Shown here in pieces: positions 8,885-17,524 of a stretch of DNA of 46,650 nt. Position numbers and translations under genes: made by a program. Location of the stretch: contig JAIXSY010000027.1 of the NCBI GenBank assembly GCA_027484445.1, positions 1 to 46,650 on the forward strand. The letters run 5' to 3'. Origin of the DNA: Verrucomicrobiaceae bacterium (lineage in GTDB: Bacteria > Verrucomicrobiota > Verrucomicrobiia > Verrucomicrobiales > Verrucomicrobiaceae). Within the stretch, counting starts at the first letter, position 1; the number at the start of each line of letters is the position of its first letter. The notes below the pieces were generated by a model that was given only the letters and a program-made list of their open reading frames with translations, was not told the DNA's origin and did not search any database.

Positions 8885-8912
8885 TCCTAGCTGACCTTTC
8901 ATGGTCTCTACT

Positions 8913-8958
8913 GAGCAGCCCTTTGGAAGTGATCCAATCGGCTGCTCTTTCTGTTTTT
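8913..8958 (+). terminator. Rho-independent terminator of lpdA
   Basis: GAGCAGCC (8913-8920) pairs perfectly with GGCTGCTC (8940-8947). The loop side adds TTGGA/TCCAA (8923-8927 and 8934-8938), and TTTCTGTTTTT follows. The hairpin starts 28 bases after the lpdA stop. The TTG start of the open frame that follows (8923) falls inside this hairpin, which argues against that start. Confidence 0.88.
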
Positions 8959-8967
8959 AGGGAAGGC

Positions 8968-9268
8968 TTGTTGTTTTTGTTTTGCTGTGGCTTGGGCTGT
9001 CTAACAGAACTGATCCTCTCATGCTTGAGGACAGAAGAGGCCTATGTCCCACCTTGGATGAGTTTGCTTTTAGCCATGTCGCTCGTGCCCATGGTTTCTC
9101 GTGAGCCTGTTATTCGATGGTGGCATTTCCCTGCTCTTGTTTCCGATCCGGCTCCTTTTCGGGATGATGTTTGTGATCAAGGAAATGCGCTTTCGCTGGC
9201 TGACGTTGTCCTGGGCTCTTGTTGCCCTGCACACTGATTTACCGACTCTGCAAAAGATCAGCAACTGA
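8968..9268 (+). pseudogene. Small membrane-protein gene interrupted by a frameshift
   Basis: One frame from about 8968 reads as a hydrophobic helix and loop (GLLFLFCCGLGCLTELILS, then RTEEAYVPPW and MSLLLAMSLVP). Beyond about 9090 that frame becomes implausible. The +1 frame instead continues as WFLVSLLFDGGISLLLFPIR, then LLFGMMFVIKEMRFRWLTL, and a soluble tail ending LPTLQKISN before TGA at 9266-9268. Joined, the pieces give roughly 100-115 residues with three hydrophobic segments. The break lies between 9074 and about 9130. This may be a genuine pseudogene or a one-base sequence error. I do not recognise the family, and no ribosome binding site is obvious. Confidence 0.42.
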
Positions 9269-9451
9269 AGCAAACCAAGCTTTTTCCTTCATTGTTTGTT
9301 AGTCAATTGCGCATGTGGCAAAGTTTTCACATCACAATATCGTCAGAGTAAACTAGGCGAAGATTCTTTGCTGATGGGCTTAAGGGCGCGGCGTGTGAGA
9401 CCTGAATCCAGGTTCTGGCACTCAATCCTCAAACACAACGCATCCCATCCC

Positions 9452-10966
9452 ATGAAACTGCATCCCGCCTGGTTTCGCCTTGCCATCAGCTCAGCGCTCA
9501 TCGCAGCACCGGCCGCCAAAGCCGGCACCGACATCTGGTTCACCCCGCTGACCCAGTCTGCTCCTGTCGTCTCCCCCAACGCCATGGAAGAGCTCTCCTC
9601 TCCCTGGGTAACACCGGCTGACATCACCCAGGTGAACTGGGTCAGCCTAAATGAAGTTGAAAATCAAGTGCTCAGCCCTGGGCAATCCATCGTCCGTGTG
9701 CCTGGACAAAGCACCAGCGCATCCATGTTTGACATGTTGGCGACCAATCCCGAAGGCACTCACCTTTTCATTCCCCACGAAACCCCCATCGGGGCAGGCT
9801 GCACACGCTATGACATTGAGGCTCGCAAAGCCGAAGTGATCTTCGCAGGAGACCAGCAAGGTGCCGTGGGCAATTGGGCTCGTGACTTTGGTGCCTTTGA
9901 CCCTTGCCGTTGGACCCCCAATCGCACCCTCTTTCTAGCCGAAGAATGGGCAGGCCTTGGTCGCGTGGTCGAAATTTTGAATCCAATGGCACCCGCCAAT
10001 GAGATTCAACATCGCGTGCTGAACAGCATCCCGAATGTCTCTCACGAAGGCATCAACTTCAGCGTCAAGTATCGCAACTCCATCTACTTCATCGACGAAT
10101 GGAATTCAGGGTCCATCTACAAGTTTGTGATGAAGCGTCCCGGTGATTACACCGTGGGTCAATCCTTTGTGCTGAGCGTGAATAACTTCCTCTCCAGCGG
10201 TGGTGTGGCAGCTGCAAACTACAACCAGCAAGCTCCAGGCGTGCAGCGCGAAGGTCCTGCCAGCTGGGTGCCCATCTCGACGCCCGAGGGACGCCCGCTC
10301 TATGGCATCACCGATGCATTCCGTGACGGCCCCACCAATGACCCGCGCACCAACACGAATACCATGGGTGGACGCCCAGCCGCAGATGATGTAGGTGGCA
10401 CCCCTTACGGTCGTCCTGAAGACATGATCGTGAGTCGTCTCGCCAATGGCAATGAAGTGATTTATGTCGCCGTCACCTCCGAAAACAAAGTGCTGGCGAT
10501 CGAGGTGCTTCACCCCAGTGGCCGCATGATCGTTCGCACCCTGGTGGACAACAATACGCCGAAAAATCTGGGTCGCGCTCCTACCACAGGAGTGTTGAAT
10601 TCCCCAGACAACCTCGCTATCGACGCTGCGGGCAACATCTATGTCATCGAAGACGCCCCCAATGGCGACGCAAGTGGCGGTGACATCTGGTTCGTTCGTG
10701 ATACCAACAACGATGGTATCGCTGAGTCATTGGACCATTTCATGAGCATTCGCGTGTCCGGTTCAGAAGCTACAGGCATGATTTTCAATCCTGCAGTGCC
10801 CACGGAATTCCACCTCTGCGTCCAGCACCCGAACAGCACAAACCTCAACAACGTGCCTAATGGTCTCGGTGATGCCGTCTGGACCTTCGATGTCTCGAAT
10901 GTTCTGAACACGAACTTCGTCAGGGCTCTGCGCCGTGGTGCTTTCCGGTTCATTTCGAACCAATAA
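9452..10966 (+). CDS. Exported DUF839 / PhoX-like protein
   Basis: The 504-residue protein starts with a Sec-type signal peptide (about 1-24, ending AKAG). The body resembles the beta-propeller DUF839 family that includes PhoX alkaline phosphatases. Family-like landmarks are FDPCRWTPNRTLFLAEEW (about 149-166), corresponding to the PhoX region around its WGT-LTCEE segment, then GRPEDMIVS and NSPDNLAIDAAGNIYVIED, and the calcium-type acidic loop DTNNDGIAES. Biochemically known PhoX enzymes use calcium and iron and usually carry a Tat signal; here no twin-arginine is visible. The ATG at 9452 was chosen because the signal peptide begins there. The next gene in the same direction is a two-haem-motif cytochrome, so a redox rather than phosphatase role is possible (inference). 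Confidence 0.7.
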   Translation: MKLHPAWFRLAISSALIAAPAAKAGTDIWFTPLTQSAPVVSPNAMEELSSPWVTPADITQVNWVSLNEVENQVLSPGQSIVRVPGQSTSASMFDMLATNPEGTHLFIPHETPIGAGCTRYDIEARKAEVIFAGDQQGAVGNWARDFGAFDPCRWTPNRTLFLAEEWAGLGRVVEILNPMAPANEIQHRVLNSIPNVSHEGINFSVKYRNSIYFIDEWNSGSIYKFVMKRPGDYTVGQSFVLSVNNFLSSGGVAAANYNQQAPGVQREGPASWVPISTPEGRPLYGITDAFRDGPTNDPRTNTNTMGGRPAADDVGGTPYGRPEDMIVSRLANGNEVIYVAVTSENKVLAIEVLHPSGRMIVRTLVDNNTPKNLGRAPTTGVLNSPDNLAIDAAGNIYVIEDAPNGDASGGDIWFVRDTNNDGIAESLDHFMSIRVSGSEATGMIFNPAVPTEFHLCVQHPNSTNLNNVPNGLGDAVWTFDVSNVLNTNFVRALRRGAFRFISNQ

Positions 10967-10999
10967 GCTAACCGATCAGAACGGTTTTCAGTCCCCATG

Positions 11000-11036
11000 G
11001 GGCGGCTCTTTGAAAGGGCCGCCCTTCCCTTTCTTC
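11000..11036 (+). terminator. Terminator or attenuator between the DUF839 and cytochrome genes
   Basis: GGGCGGC (11000-11006) pairs with GCCGCCC (11018-11024) around an 11-base loop and is followed by a pyrimidine-rich, T-containing tract (TTCCCTTTCTT). The T-run is interrupted by C residues, so termination may be partial. That would allow some read-through into the cytochrome gene starting at 11055. Confidence 0.65.
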
Positions 11037-11054
11037 AATGGTCTCCATTTTGTT

Positions 11055-12710
11055 ATGATCCGGCTTTCTTTATCCATTTGGTTTTCTCGAATCGCCAGTT
11101 TGATCCCGATGTGTGGATTTTGTGCTGAGCCTGTACCACTTCATGAGCAGATGCTAGAATCCCTGCGGCAACTGCAGCATGTCCTGCCGCCCGTTCCTGA
11201 TGCTCACCCTGTCCATACCCTATACAATCGAGAAGCCGTTGTTCCTCCTCAGTGCTACACTCGAACCGAAGCACGCGCGAATCCTTGTTATGTCTGTCAC
11301 CAAGACCAGATTCAAGGACGCGAAAACAGCATGAATGATGCTGATCTACAGGAAGCCTACAGCTTCAGTGAACTCGGTATGACTAACCATTGGAAGAACC
11401 TTTTTGAAGACCGTAGCCAACGTGTCGCTCAAATCACCGATGCCGAAATCCTAAGCTACATCGCTGAAGACAACTACAGCGCACTCGCACCTCGACTCCA
11501 GGAAAGTGGATTCAAAGGCTGGATCCCAGATCTCAAGAATCTAGCTCAAGGAGCCGAAGCCTTCGATGCTCTGGGTTTTGCCAAAGATGGAAGTCAGTGG
11601 GTGGCCTACAGTTACAAACCCTTTCCGAGCACCTTTTGGCCGACCAATGGCTCGACTGACGATGTGATGATTCGCCTACCCACTGCTTTTCAAAAAGACA
11701 TCAATGGACATGAATCTCGTGAGGTTTACTTGGCGAATCTATGCATTCTGGAGGCTGTGATCAAAGGACGATCCAGCCTTTCCATACCGCCTCTGGATGA
11801 GGCAACAGTCGGCAGCGACCTGGATGGCGACGGCAAGCTTGGTCAAGTCAAACGAATCACCAAGGTCAACTCTTGGGTAGGCGCGGCCCAGCCTCTTCCT
11901 CTTGAAAGCCACCTTTACCCAGAAGGCACGGAGTTTCTCCACACCGTGCGCTACTTGGGAATCACAACTCAGGGGGAGATCGGTGTCTCGACACGCATGA
12001 AAGAAGTACGCTACATGCGCAAAGCGAGGGCTTATTCCAAGCCCATGTATGCTCGGAAATACGTCCTGGAAGCCAACGAAAAGGAAGCAGGCAATTTGCC
12101 AGCTTACCAGAGCATCGGTCAGCACGGGCTGGACAATGGCAACGGCTGGGCCATTCAAGGATTCATTGAAGACCGTCAAGGGCGTTTGCGGGGACTAACC
12201 TATGAAGAAAACTTCTCCTGCATGGGGTGTCATAATTCCGTGGGTTCCACGATTGATAAGACCTTCAGCTTTGCTCGAAAACGGGAAGGCGTTGAGGGTT
12301 GGGGATACATTCGACTGAAGAATATGCCTGATGCTCCGAGCCAAGGTGAGACCGAAGGGGAAATTGTCACCTACCTTGCACGTGCTGAAGGGGGGAGTGA
12401 ATTTCGCAACAACGAAGAAATGCAGCAGCGGTGGTTCCAAGCTGATGGCAAACTTGATCCCACCAAACTTCGTCAAGCACGTGATGTTTACGATCTCATT
12501 GTTCCTTCACGAGAGAGAGCTCTGCTGCTCAACAAAGCCTATCGCTGCATCGTGGAAGATCAGGACTATATTCATGGCAAAGACGCCACGGTTTCACCTC
12601 CCATGAATGTTTATGACCGGATCGACAACAAGACTTCGCCAACCCTCCCCAAGGAGCGAACCTACCGTTACAACATTGTGCTCGATTGGGAAACTGGCTC
12701 TGCTGATTGA
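11055..12710 (+). CDS. Exported cytochrome-like protein with two CXXCH haem-binding motifs
   Basis: The 551-residue product has a hydrophobic N-terminus (about 4-23) acting as signal peptide or anchor. It carries two haem c attachment motifs, CYVCH (78-82) and CMGCH (389-393), more than 300 residues apart. Between them is an EF-hand-like acidic loop, DLDGDGKLG, suggesting bound calcium. It is neither a classical small cytochrome c nor an obvious MauG/CCP peroxidase, and I do not recognise a named family. The ATG at 11055 is used; the longer open frame begins inside the upstream gene. It follows the DUF839 gene by 88 bases with a hairpin between. It probably acts in the periplasm in electron transfer linked to its partner; the partnership is inferred from adjacency. 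Confidence 0.68.
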   Translation: MIRLSLSIWFSRIASLIPMCGFCAEPVPLHEQMLESLRQLQHVLPPVPDAHPVHTLYNREAVVPPQCYTRTEARANPCYVCHQDQIQGRENSMNDADLQEAYSFSELGMTNHWKNLFEDRSQRVAQITDAEILSYIAEDNYSALAPRLQESGFKGWIPDLKNLAQGAEAFDALGFAKDGSQWVAYSYKPFPSTFWPTNGSTDDVMIRLPTAFQKDINGHESREVYLANLCILEAVIKGRSSLSIPPLDEATVGSDLDGDGKLGQVKRITKVNSWVGAAQPLPLESHLYPEGTEFLHTVRYLGITTQGEIGVSTRMKEVRYMRKARAYSKPMYARKYVLEANEKEAGNLPAYQSIGQHGLDNGNGWAIQGFIEDRQGRLRGLTYEENFSCMGCHNSVGSTIDKTFSFARKREGVEGWGYIRLKNMPDAPSQGETEGEIVTYLARAEGGSEFRNNEEMQQRWFQADGKLDPTKLRQARDVYDLIVPSRERALLLNKAYRCIVEDQDYIHGKDATVSPPMNVYDRIDNKTSPTLPKERTYRYNIVLDWETGSAD

Positions 12711-12765
12711 ACCCATCAAGGCAGCCCTCACATTCACGCTCTGCTTATCGATGCGATCAATGCCA

Positions 12766-14115
12766 TCAGGCTGCCTTCTTGACTTTTGCCTTCTGAACGG
12801 GCGCAGTTTTCCGGATCTCGATTTTTACAGGCTGGGGCTGATTGATCTTGTAGATCTGATCTTCTAGCTCAGCGGCCTTGTTGAGAAGGGAGGCCTCCTG
12901 GGCTTTACCTTCACCATTCCACCAGGCCTCGAATGCGGTCTTGTTGCCTGCACGGAGTTTGCTTTTGCGCTGTCCGTAAAGGTTTCTAAGCGGACGGATA
13001 GCTTCATCATTCCGCTGCTTGTTGAGAGCAATCACCTTCTGGGCTTGCTGAAGTGTTACGGATTCAGGATCACTCTGAAGTTCTATCTTTTTCCCAAGAC
13101 TGACATGATCCCAAGTGCCCACCGTTTGCCCATTTTGCAGCACTTCATAGCGGCCAGGAGCCAAACCATTCACCGTCAAGACCTCACCACTTTTCCGGTG
13201 ACCGGCAGCAGTCAAGGTAGCTCCTAGCTTTGCTTCATCCAGCACAGCCCAAGGCAGACATTTCGGCTCGAGTGTGAAGGCTAAGCCCTGTCCCACAGCA
13301 CCTCTCACATCTGAAACCAAAGTCCCAGGACTTGCGCGAATCTGCCACTGCTCTTTTACAGGCTGAGCCATCAGATTCCAGACGGAACCTGGTTCCTGAA
13401 AAGCATCAATCATGGTGTAAGCCATGACAAACTGACCATCCCCTGCAGGGTGGATTGCATCTGCAATGAGCGTGAAATTTGGATCTTTCAGTCTGCCATC
13501 CGTGGTGAGCTTGTTGAGCGGCCCAAAAAGATCAATAAACCCATAGCCACGCTGACGTGCCACTTCCTGTCCCCATTTGCCAAAGTAGGCCAATACCGCG
13601 TTGTAGTTCTCCGGCTTTTTGTTTTTCCCACGCGTGGGGTCTTTGGCCACCATCTGCTCGAAAGCTTGGTGATCAAACATGGTCGGACTCATCAAAAAAA
13701 CGCGCACCTTCAGTGCATCCAACCGGTCGAGAAGCTTGGTCATGTCCCGAGAGTAAGCCTGAAACAATTCGGGTGAAAAATCTTGGTAAGCACCATCATT
13801 CATCCCCAACAGCACGGTCGCGACTGTGGGCTTGAAGCTTGCAATGTCGTCATCAAAACGATTCAAGACATCCGCGGCGCGATCCCCACTGACACCAGCA
13901 TTGCGGAAGTGCAGTCGAATCTTTGGGTAACGGGTGTAGAAAAAATCTTCCACATACTGTGTGTATTGACACTGATGCGTGATCGAGTCGCCAATCCAAA
14001 TCACTCGGTCACCGTCCTTCAGCCCAAGACCCAGAGGACTTGCGGCAGGTTGAGAAATCGCTGTGGCCGTCAGGCCCAGTGATAAAACCAAAAAGAAAAG
14101 AGTAGAGCGCGTCAT
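12766..14115 (-). CDS. Secreted SGNH/GDSL-family hydrolase with C-terminal extension
   Basis: The 449-residue protein has a signal peptide (about 1-22) and a complete SGNH hydrolase domain. This comprises block I IWIGDSIT (Ser44), block II NAGVSGDRA (about 72-80), block III LLGMND (about 102-107) and block V ADAIHPAG (Asp219, His222). A C-terminal region (about 250-449) adds a beta-rich segment and a charged helical tail rich in Lys, Glu and Ala that ends KAKVKKAA. Its SGNH half resembles that of the fused hydrolase at 5711-7396, making the two paralogous in part. The family deacylates carbohydrates or lipids outside the cytoplasm. The gene lies 49 bases downstream of dapF in the same direction, so it may be transcribed with lysC-dapF, although its role is unrelated. 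Confidence 0.85.
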   Translation of the reverse strand: MTRSTLFFLVLSLGLTATAISQPAASPLGLGLKDGDRVIWIGDSITHQCQYTQYVEDFFYTRYPKIRLHFRNAGVSGDRAADVLNRFDDDIASFKPTVATVLLGMNDGAYQDFSPELFQAYSRDMTKLLDRLDALKVRVFLMSPTMFDHQAFEQMVAKDPTRGKNKKPENYNAVLAYFGKWGQEVARQRGYGFIDLFGPLNKLTTDGRLKDPNFTLIADAIHPAGDGQFVMAYTMIDAFQEPGSVWNLMAQPVKEQWQIRASPGTLVSDVRGAVGQGLAFTLEPKCLPWAVLDEAKLGATLTAAGHRKSGEVLTVNGLAPGRYEVLQNGQTVGTWDHVSLGKKIELQSDPESVTLQQAQKVIALNKQRNDEAIRPLRNLYGQRKSKLRAGNKTAFEAWWNGEGKAQEASLLNKAAELEDQIYKINQPQPVKIEIRKTAPVQKAKVKKAA

Positions 14116-14164
14116 AGCAGGCCGCAGAGAACGACCGAATGAAGCGAAACTTTTCGTCCAACGA

Positions 14165-14977
14165 TCAGATCGTCACGGCACCCGTGAACACCACATCCGC
14201 AGGACCGAGCAGCGTTACCTCAGTGTATTCATGAGGAGCCGACTCTGTGAATCCAACGCGAAGGGTATCACCACCTTTGACCAGAACGCTTACCGGACTG
14301 GCGGCACCTGTGAGTTCATGATGAATCAGCGCGCATGCGACCATGCCCGTGCCACAAGCCAGCGTTTCATCTTCCACCCCACGCTCATAGGTCCGAATCG
14401 CAATGCTGCCAGGAGCCAAAACTTTGCAGAAGTTAGCGTTCGTGCCTTTTGGCTTGAAAGCATCGTGGTAGCGCAGGGCAGCACCCCACTCACGAACAGG
14501 CACAGATGACAAATCCTCAACCACAACGACCGCGTGCGGCACCCCTGTGTTCAGGCTGTGAACTGTCAAGGTCTCACTCACCACAGGCAGTGACTGAGAT
14601 AGCTTCAGGCTATGAGGCGCGCTCATGTTGATGCGCACTTGGCTGCCTTCAAACTCAGCGGAGATCATGCCTGCGAGCGTTTCAAAACGAATGCTGCTGA
14701 GTTTGCCATCATGCAGAAGATTCACGAAACGGCCAAAGCATCGTGCTCCATTCCCACACATTTCAGCCTCGCCACCATCGGCATTGTAATAGCGCATTTT
14801 GAAGTCACCACCTTCGGTAGCTGGCTCGACACAAAGCAATCCATCCGCACCAATGCCACGATGACGATCACAAAGCTGAGCAATTTGAGCCTGTGAGAGC
14901 GCGAGCTTGAGGTCGCGGTTATCGAGCATGACAAAGTCATTGCCGGCACCATTCATTTTGGTGAAGTGAAGAGTCAT
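14165..14977 (-). CDS. dapF: Diaminopimelate epimerase
   Basis: The enzyme interconverts LL- and meso-diaminopimelate for lysine and peptidoglycan synthesis. The 270-residue length is typical. Both catalytic cysteines of the pseudo-symmetric fold are visible: Cys74 in EMCGNGARC and Cys208 in TLACGTGMVA. The N-terminal signature KMNGAGNDF (7-15) and the substrate-binding ERGVEDET segment are intact. The frame can be extended to a TTG at 14986, but the ATG at 14977 gives the family-standard start. The gene lies 122 bases downstream of lysC on the same strand, coupling the first committed step and a late step of the same pathway. Confidence 0.95.
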   Translation of the reverse strand: MTLHFTKMNGAGNDFVMLDNRDLKLALSQAQIAQLCDRHRGIGADGLLCVEPATEGGDFKMRYYNADGGEAEMCGNGARCFGRFVNLLHDGKLSSIRFETLAGMISAEFEGSQVRINMSAPHSLKLSQSLPVVSETLTVHSLNTGVPHAVVVVEDLSSVPVREWGAALRYHDAFKPKGTNANFCKVLAPGSIAIRTYERGVEDETLACGTGMVACALIHHELTGAASPVSVLVKGGDTLRVGFTESAPHEYTEVTLLGPADVVFTGAVTI

Positions 14978-15099
14978 GGAAATCAAAAGGATACGGTAGA
15001 AACTGCCCTATGTGAGCTGATTGCTGGGTGAGCTTGCATTCAATACGTCGGATCAAAGCAAGAAACTCGGACTTTCAGCCCATCGCGAAAACGCATGGA

Positions 15100-16329
15100 T
15101 CAAGCAACCGCATCCAAGCCAAAAGCGGTATGGACAGCACGAGCTGCATTTTCGATATCAGCCTCATTGACGATGACTGCCGTCTTGATCTCGCTGGTGG
15201 AGATCATGACGATATTCACGCCGACATCGGCCAGAGCCTTGAACATCGTGGCGGCGACACCGCTGTGACTTCTCATGCCGATGCCCACAACGCTCAGTTT
15301 AGCGATCCCACTTTGATTGCGAAGAGTGACTTTATCCCCCAGCTTTGGCAAGATCGCCTTGAGGGCTGCCTCAGCTTTGGGAAGGTCTGCGGCACTCAGA
15401 GTGAAGGAAATGTCCGTCTCACCATCGGTGGAAACATTCTGGACGATCATGTCCACCATGATGTTAGCCCCTGCAATCGCGCCAAAAATGGTCGAAGAGA
15501 TGCCAGGACGGTCAGGGACATCGTCGATGGTGACTTTGGCTTGATTGCGCTCGAGGCTGACGCCGCGGACGACGACAGATTCCATGCCTGGGGTTTCTTC
15601 TTTCACGATGGTTCCGGGGTTGTTGTTCATGCTGTTGCGGACTTCGAATCGGACGCCAAATTTTTTGGCAAACTCGACACTGCGGCTCTGCATGACTTTG
15701 CTGCCGCTAGAGGCCATCTCCAACATCTCGTCGTAGCTGATCTCTTCAATCTTGCTGGCTGTTTTGACGATGCGCGGATCACAGGTGTAAACTCCATCCA
15801 CATCGGTGTAAATCTGGCAAATATCCGCCTTGATGGCAGCTGCCATGGCAATGGCTGTCAAATCACTGCCACCACGCCCGAGTGTGGTGATTTCGCCACT
15901 GGCCGTTTCCCCCTGGAAGCCTGCGAGCATGACGATGTTGCCTTCATCAAGCATCTTCTTCACGGCATCAGGTGTGATGTTGACGATGCGTGCCTTGGTA
16001 TGCACTCGGTCCGTAGATATGCCAGCCTGGGCTCCGGTGAGAGAGACTGCTTTGCCACCTAGGGCATTGATGGCCATGGCCGTGAGGGCGATGGTGGTCT
16101 GCTCCCCGGTTGCGAGCAAAACATCCATTTCGCGTTCAATAGGGTCTCGTTCGGGAGAGACTTCTTTGGCCAACTTGATCAGACCGTCCGTGACGCCGGA
16201 CATGGCAGAAACGACGGCGACGACCTGATGGCCAGCGCGTTGAGTTTCCAGAATGCGTCGAGCACAATTGCGGATACGCTCTGGATTGCCGACGGAAGTG
16301 CCGCCGTATTTCTGGACAATGAGGGCCAT
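15100..16329 (-). CDS. lysC: Aspartate kinase with ACT regulatory domains
   Basis: The product phosphorylates aspartate, the first step toward lysine, threonine, methionine and diaminopimelate. At 409 residues it has the length of the single-function LysC type. The amino-acid kinase domain opens with VQKYGGTSVG (5-14) and includes GRGGSDLTA and the YTDVDGVYTCDPR loop. Tandem ACT domains follow (about 265-409), with KVTIDDVPDRPGIS and LSVVGIGMRSHSGVA, indicating allosteric feedback by a pathway amino acid, as is usual in the family. It is divergent from cysK, with 179 bases between starts, and is followed by dapF. Nothing unusual was seen. Confidence 0.96.
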   Translation of the reverse strand: MALIVQKYGGTSVGNPERIRNCARRILETQRAGHQVVAVVSAMSGVTDGLIKLAKEVSPERDPIEREMDVLLATGEQTTIALTAMAINALGGKAVSLTGAQAGISTDRVHTKARIVNITPDAVKKMLDEGNIVMLAGFQGETASGEITTLGRGGSDLTAIAMAAAIKADICQIYTDVDGVYTCDPRIVKTASKIEEISYDEMLEMASSGSKVMQSRSVEFAKKFGVRFEVRNSMNNNPGTIVKEETPGMESVVVRGVSLERNQAKVTIDDVPDRPGISSTIFGAIAGANIMVDMIVQNVSTDGETDISFTLSAADLPKAEAALKAILPKLGDKVTLRNQSGIAKLSVVGIGMRSHSGVAATMFKALADVGVNIVMISTSEIKTAVIVNEADIENAARAVHTAFGLDAVA

Positions 16330-16508
16330 GGATGGGGAAAAGAGGGCCGCGATAGTGGCACGACCTCACCTGCGGGCAAGAGGAAATCCAGAGCACTCGG
16401 AGGGGCATTTTTCCCTTTGCAAGGTGGCAGGCCTCTCCTATAACCACGCTCCCCTGAGCTGGATTGATCCGCTCAGGTCACACAACCCTCTCACCCGTTC
16501 CAGATCTT

Positions 16509-17492
16509 ATGGGCCATCTTTACAACAACATCGTCGAAACCGTAGGCCGCACTCCTTTGGTGAAACTGAACAAGGTCACTGCGGGCCTGAATGCTACGAT
16601 CGCTCTCAAGTGTGAGTTTTTCAACCCACTGGGCAGCGTCAAAGATAGGATCGGGATGGCCATGATCGAGGATGCTGAATCACGTGGCATTTTGAACAAA
16701 GACACGATTATCGTCGAACCCACCAGCGGAAACACTGGCATCGCACTGGCATTTGTCGCTGCGGCCAAAGGCTACAAGCTGATTCTGACGATGCCAGAGA
16801 CCATGAGCTTGGAGCGACGCACCCTCCTCGCCCTTCTGGGAGCTGAGCTAGTGCTCACTCCTGGCGCACAAGGCATGAAAGGTGCCATCGCAAAGGCTGA
16901 AGAAATCTTAAAGGAAACACCAAACGCCTGGATGCCTCAGCAGTTTGAAAATCCAGCCAATCCAGCCGTGCACATGAGAACCACGGCCGAAGAAATCTGG
17001 GCTGATACCGATGGAGCCGTGGATATTCTTGTCGCCGCTGTAGGAACGGGTGGCACGATCACAGGCTGCTGTGAAGTGTTGAAGCCACGCAAACCTTCTT
17101 TCCAAGCGATTGCAGTGGAGCCCGAAGCATCTCCTGTGATCAATCAAACCCTCGCTGGAGAACCGGTTCAACCCGGCCCCCACAAAATCCAAGGAACAGG
17201 TGCCGGATTTGTTCCCAAAAACCTTCATCTCACGGATGCAGCAGGAAATGCCCAGATCGTCGAGTGCGTCAAGGTTAGCAACGACGACGCTTTCGCCATG
17301 GCTCGTCGATTGGCGAAAGAAGAAGGCATCCTCGCAGGCATCAGCACTGGCGCTAATGTCTGCGCAGCCATCCGAGTTGCCCAGCGTCCTGAAAATGCAG
17401 GCAAATTGATCGTGACGATCGGCTGCTCAACCGGTGAGCGCTATCTTTCCACTGCCCTCGCTGATGAGGCACGCGCCAAAGTGGGCGCGTGA
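16509..17492 (+). CDS. cysK: Cysteine synthase (O-acetylserine sulfhydrylase A)
   Basis: This PLP enzyme makes cysteine from O-acetylserine and sulfide. It is 327 residues long, slightly longer than many CysK proteins. The PLP lysine is Lys45 in [11 protein letters not shown]. The substrate-binding TSGNTG loop is at 72-77, and the phosphate-binding GTGGTITG is near 178-185. [13 protein letters not shown] is the characteristic later motif. The ATG at 16509 starts the conserved [18 protein letters not shown] segment; an upstream extension to 16464 is not needed. It is followed after 32 bases by a membrane-anchored TPR-like protein in the same direction. Confidence 0.95.
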   Translation: MGHLYNNIVETVGRTPLVKLNKVTAGLNATIALKCEFFNPLGSVKDRIGMAMIEDAESRGILNKDTIIVEPTSGNTGIALAFVAAAKGYKLILTMPETMSLERRTLLALLGAELVLTPGAQGMKGAIAKAEEILKETPNAWMPQQFENPANPAVHMRTTAEEIWADTDGAVDILVAAVGTGGTITGCCEVLKPRKPSFQAIAVEPEASPVINQTLAGEPVQPGPHKIQGTGAGFVPKNLHLTDAAGNAQIVECVKVSNDDAFAMARRLAKEEGILAGISTGANVCAAIRVAQRPENAGKLIVTIGCSTGERYLSTALADEARAKVGA

Positions 17493-17524
17493 GTTTGCCT
17501 TTGTCACCCCTTCCCCATTCTCAC

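Noticed and set aside
7487..8902. 471-codon reverse-strand open frame covering lpdA
   Set aside because: It mirrors lpdA codon structure; the forward frame has the disulfide, FAD and NAD motifs of dihydrolipoyl dehydrogenase.
12717..12777. Inverted repeat AAGGCAGCC / GGCTGCCTT between the cytochrome and SGNH genes
   Set aside because: The loop is over 40 bases, one arm lies in the SGNH coding sequence and there is no T-run, so it is not called as a terminator.
14063..16062. Long forward-strand open frames opposite dapF and lysC (up to 344 codons)
   Set aside because: They are antisense shadows; the reverse-strand frames encode complete, motif-bearing enzymes.
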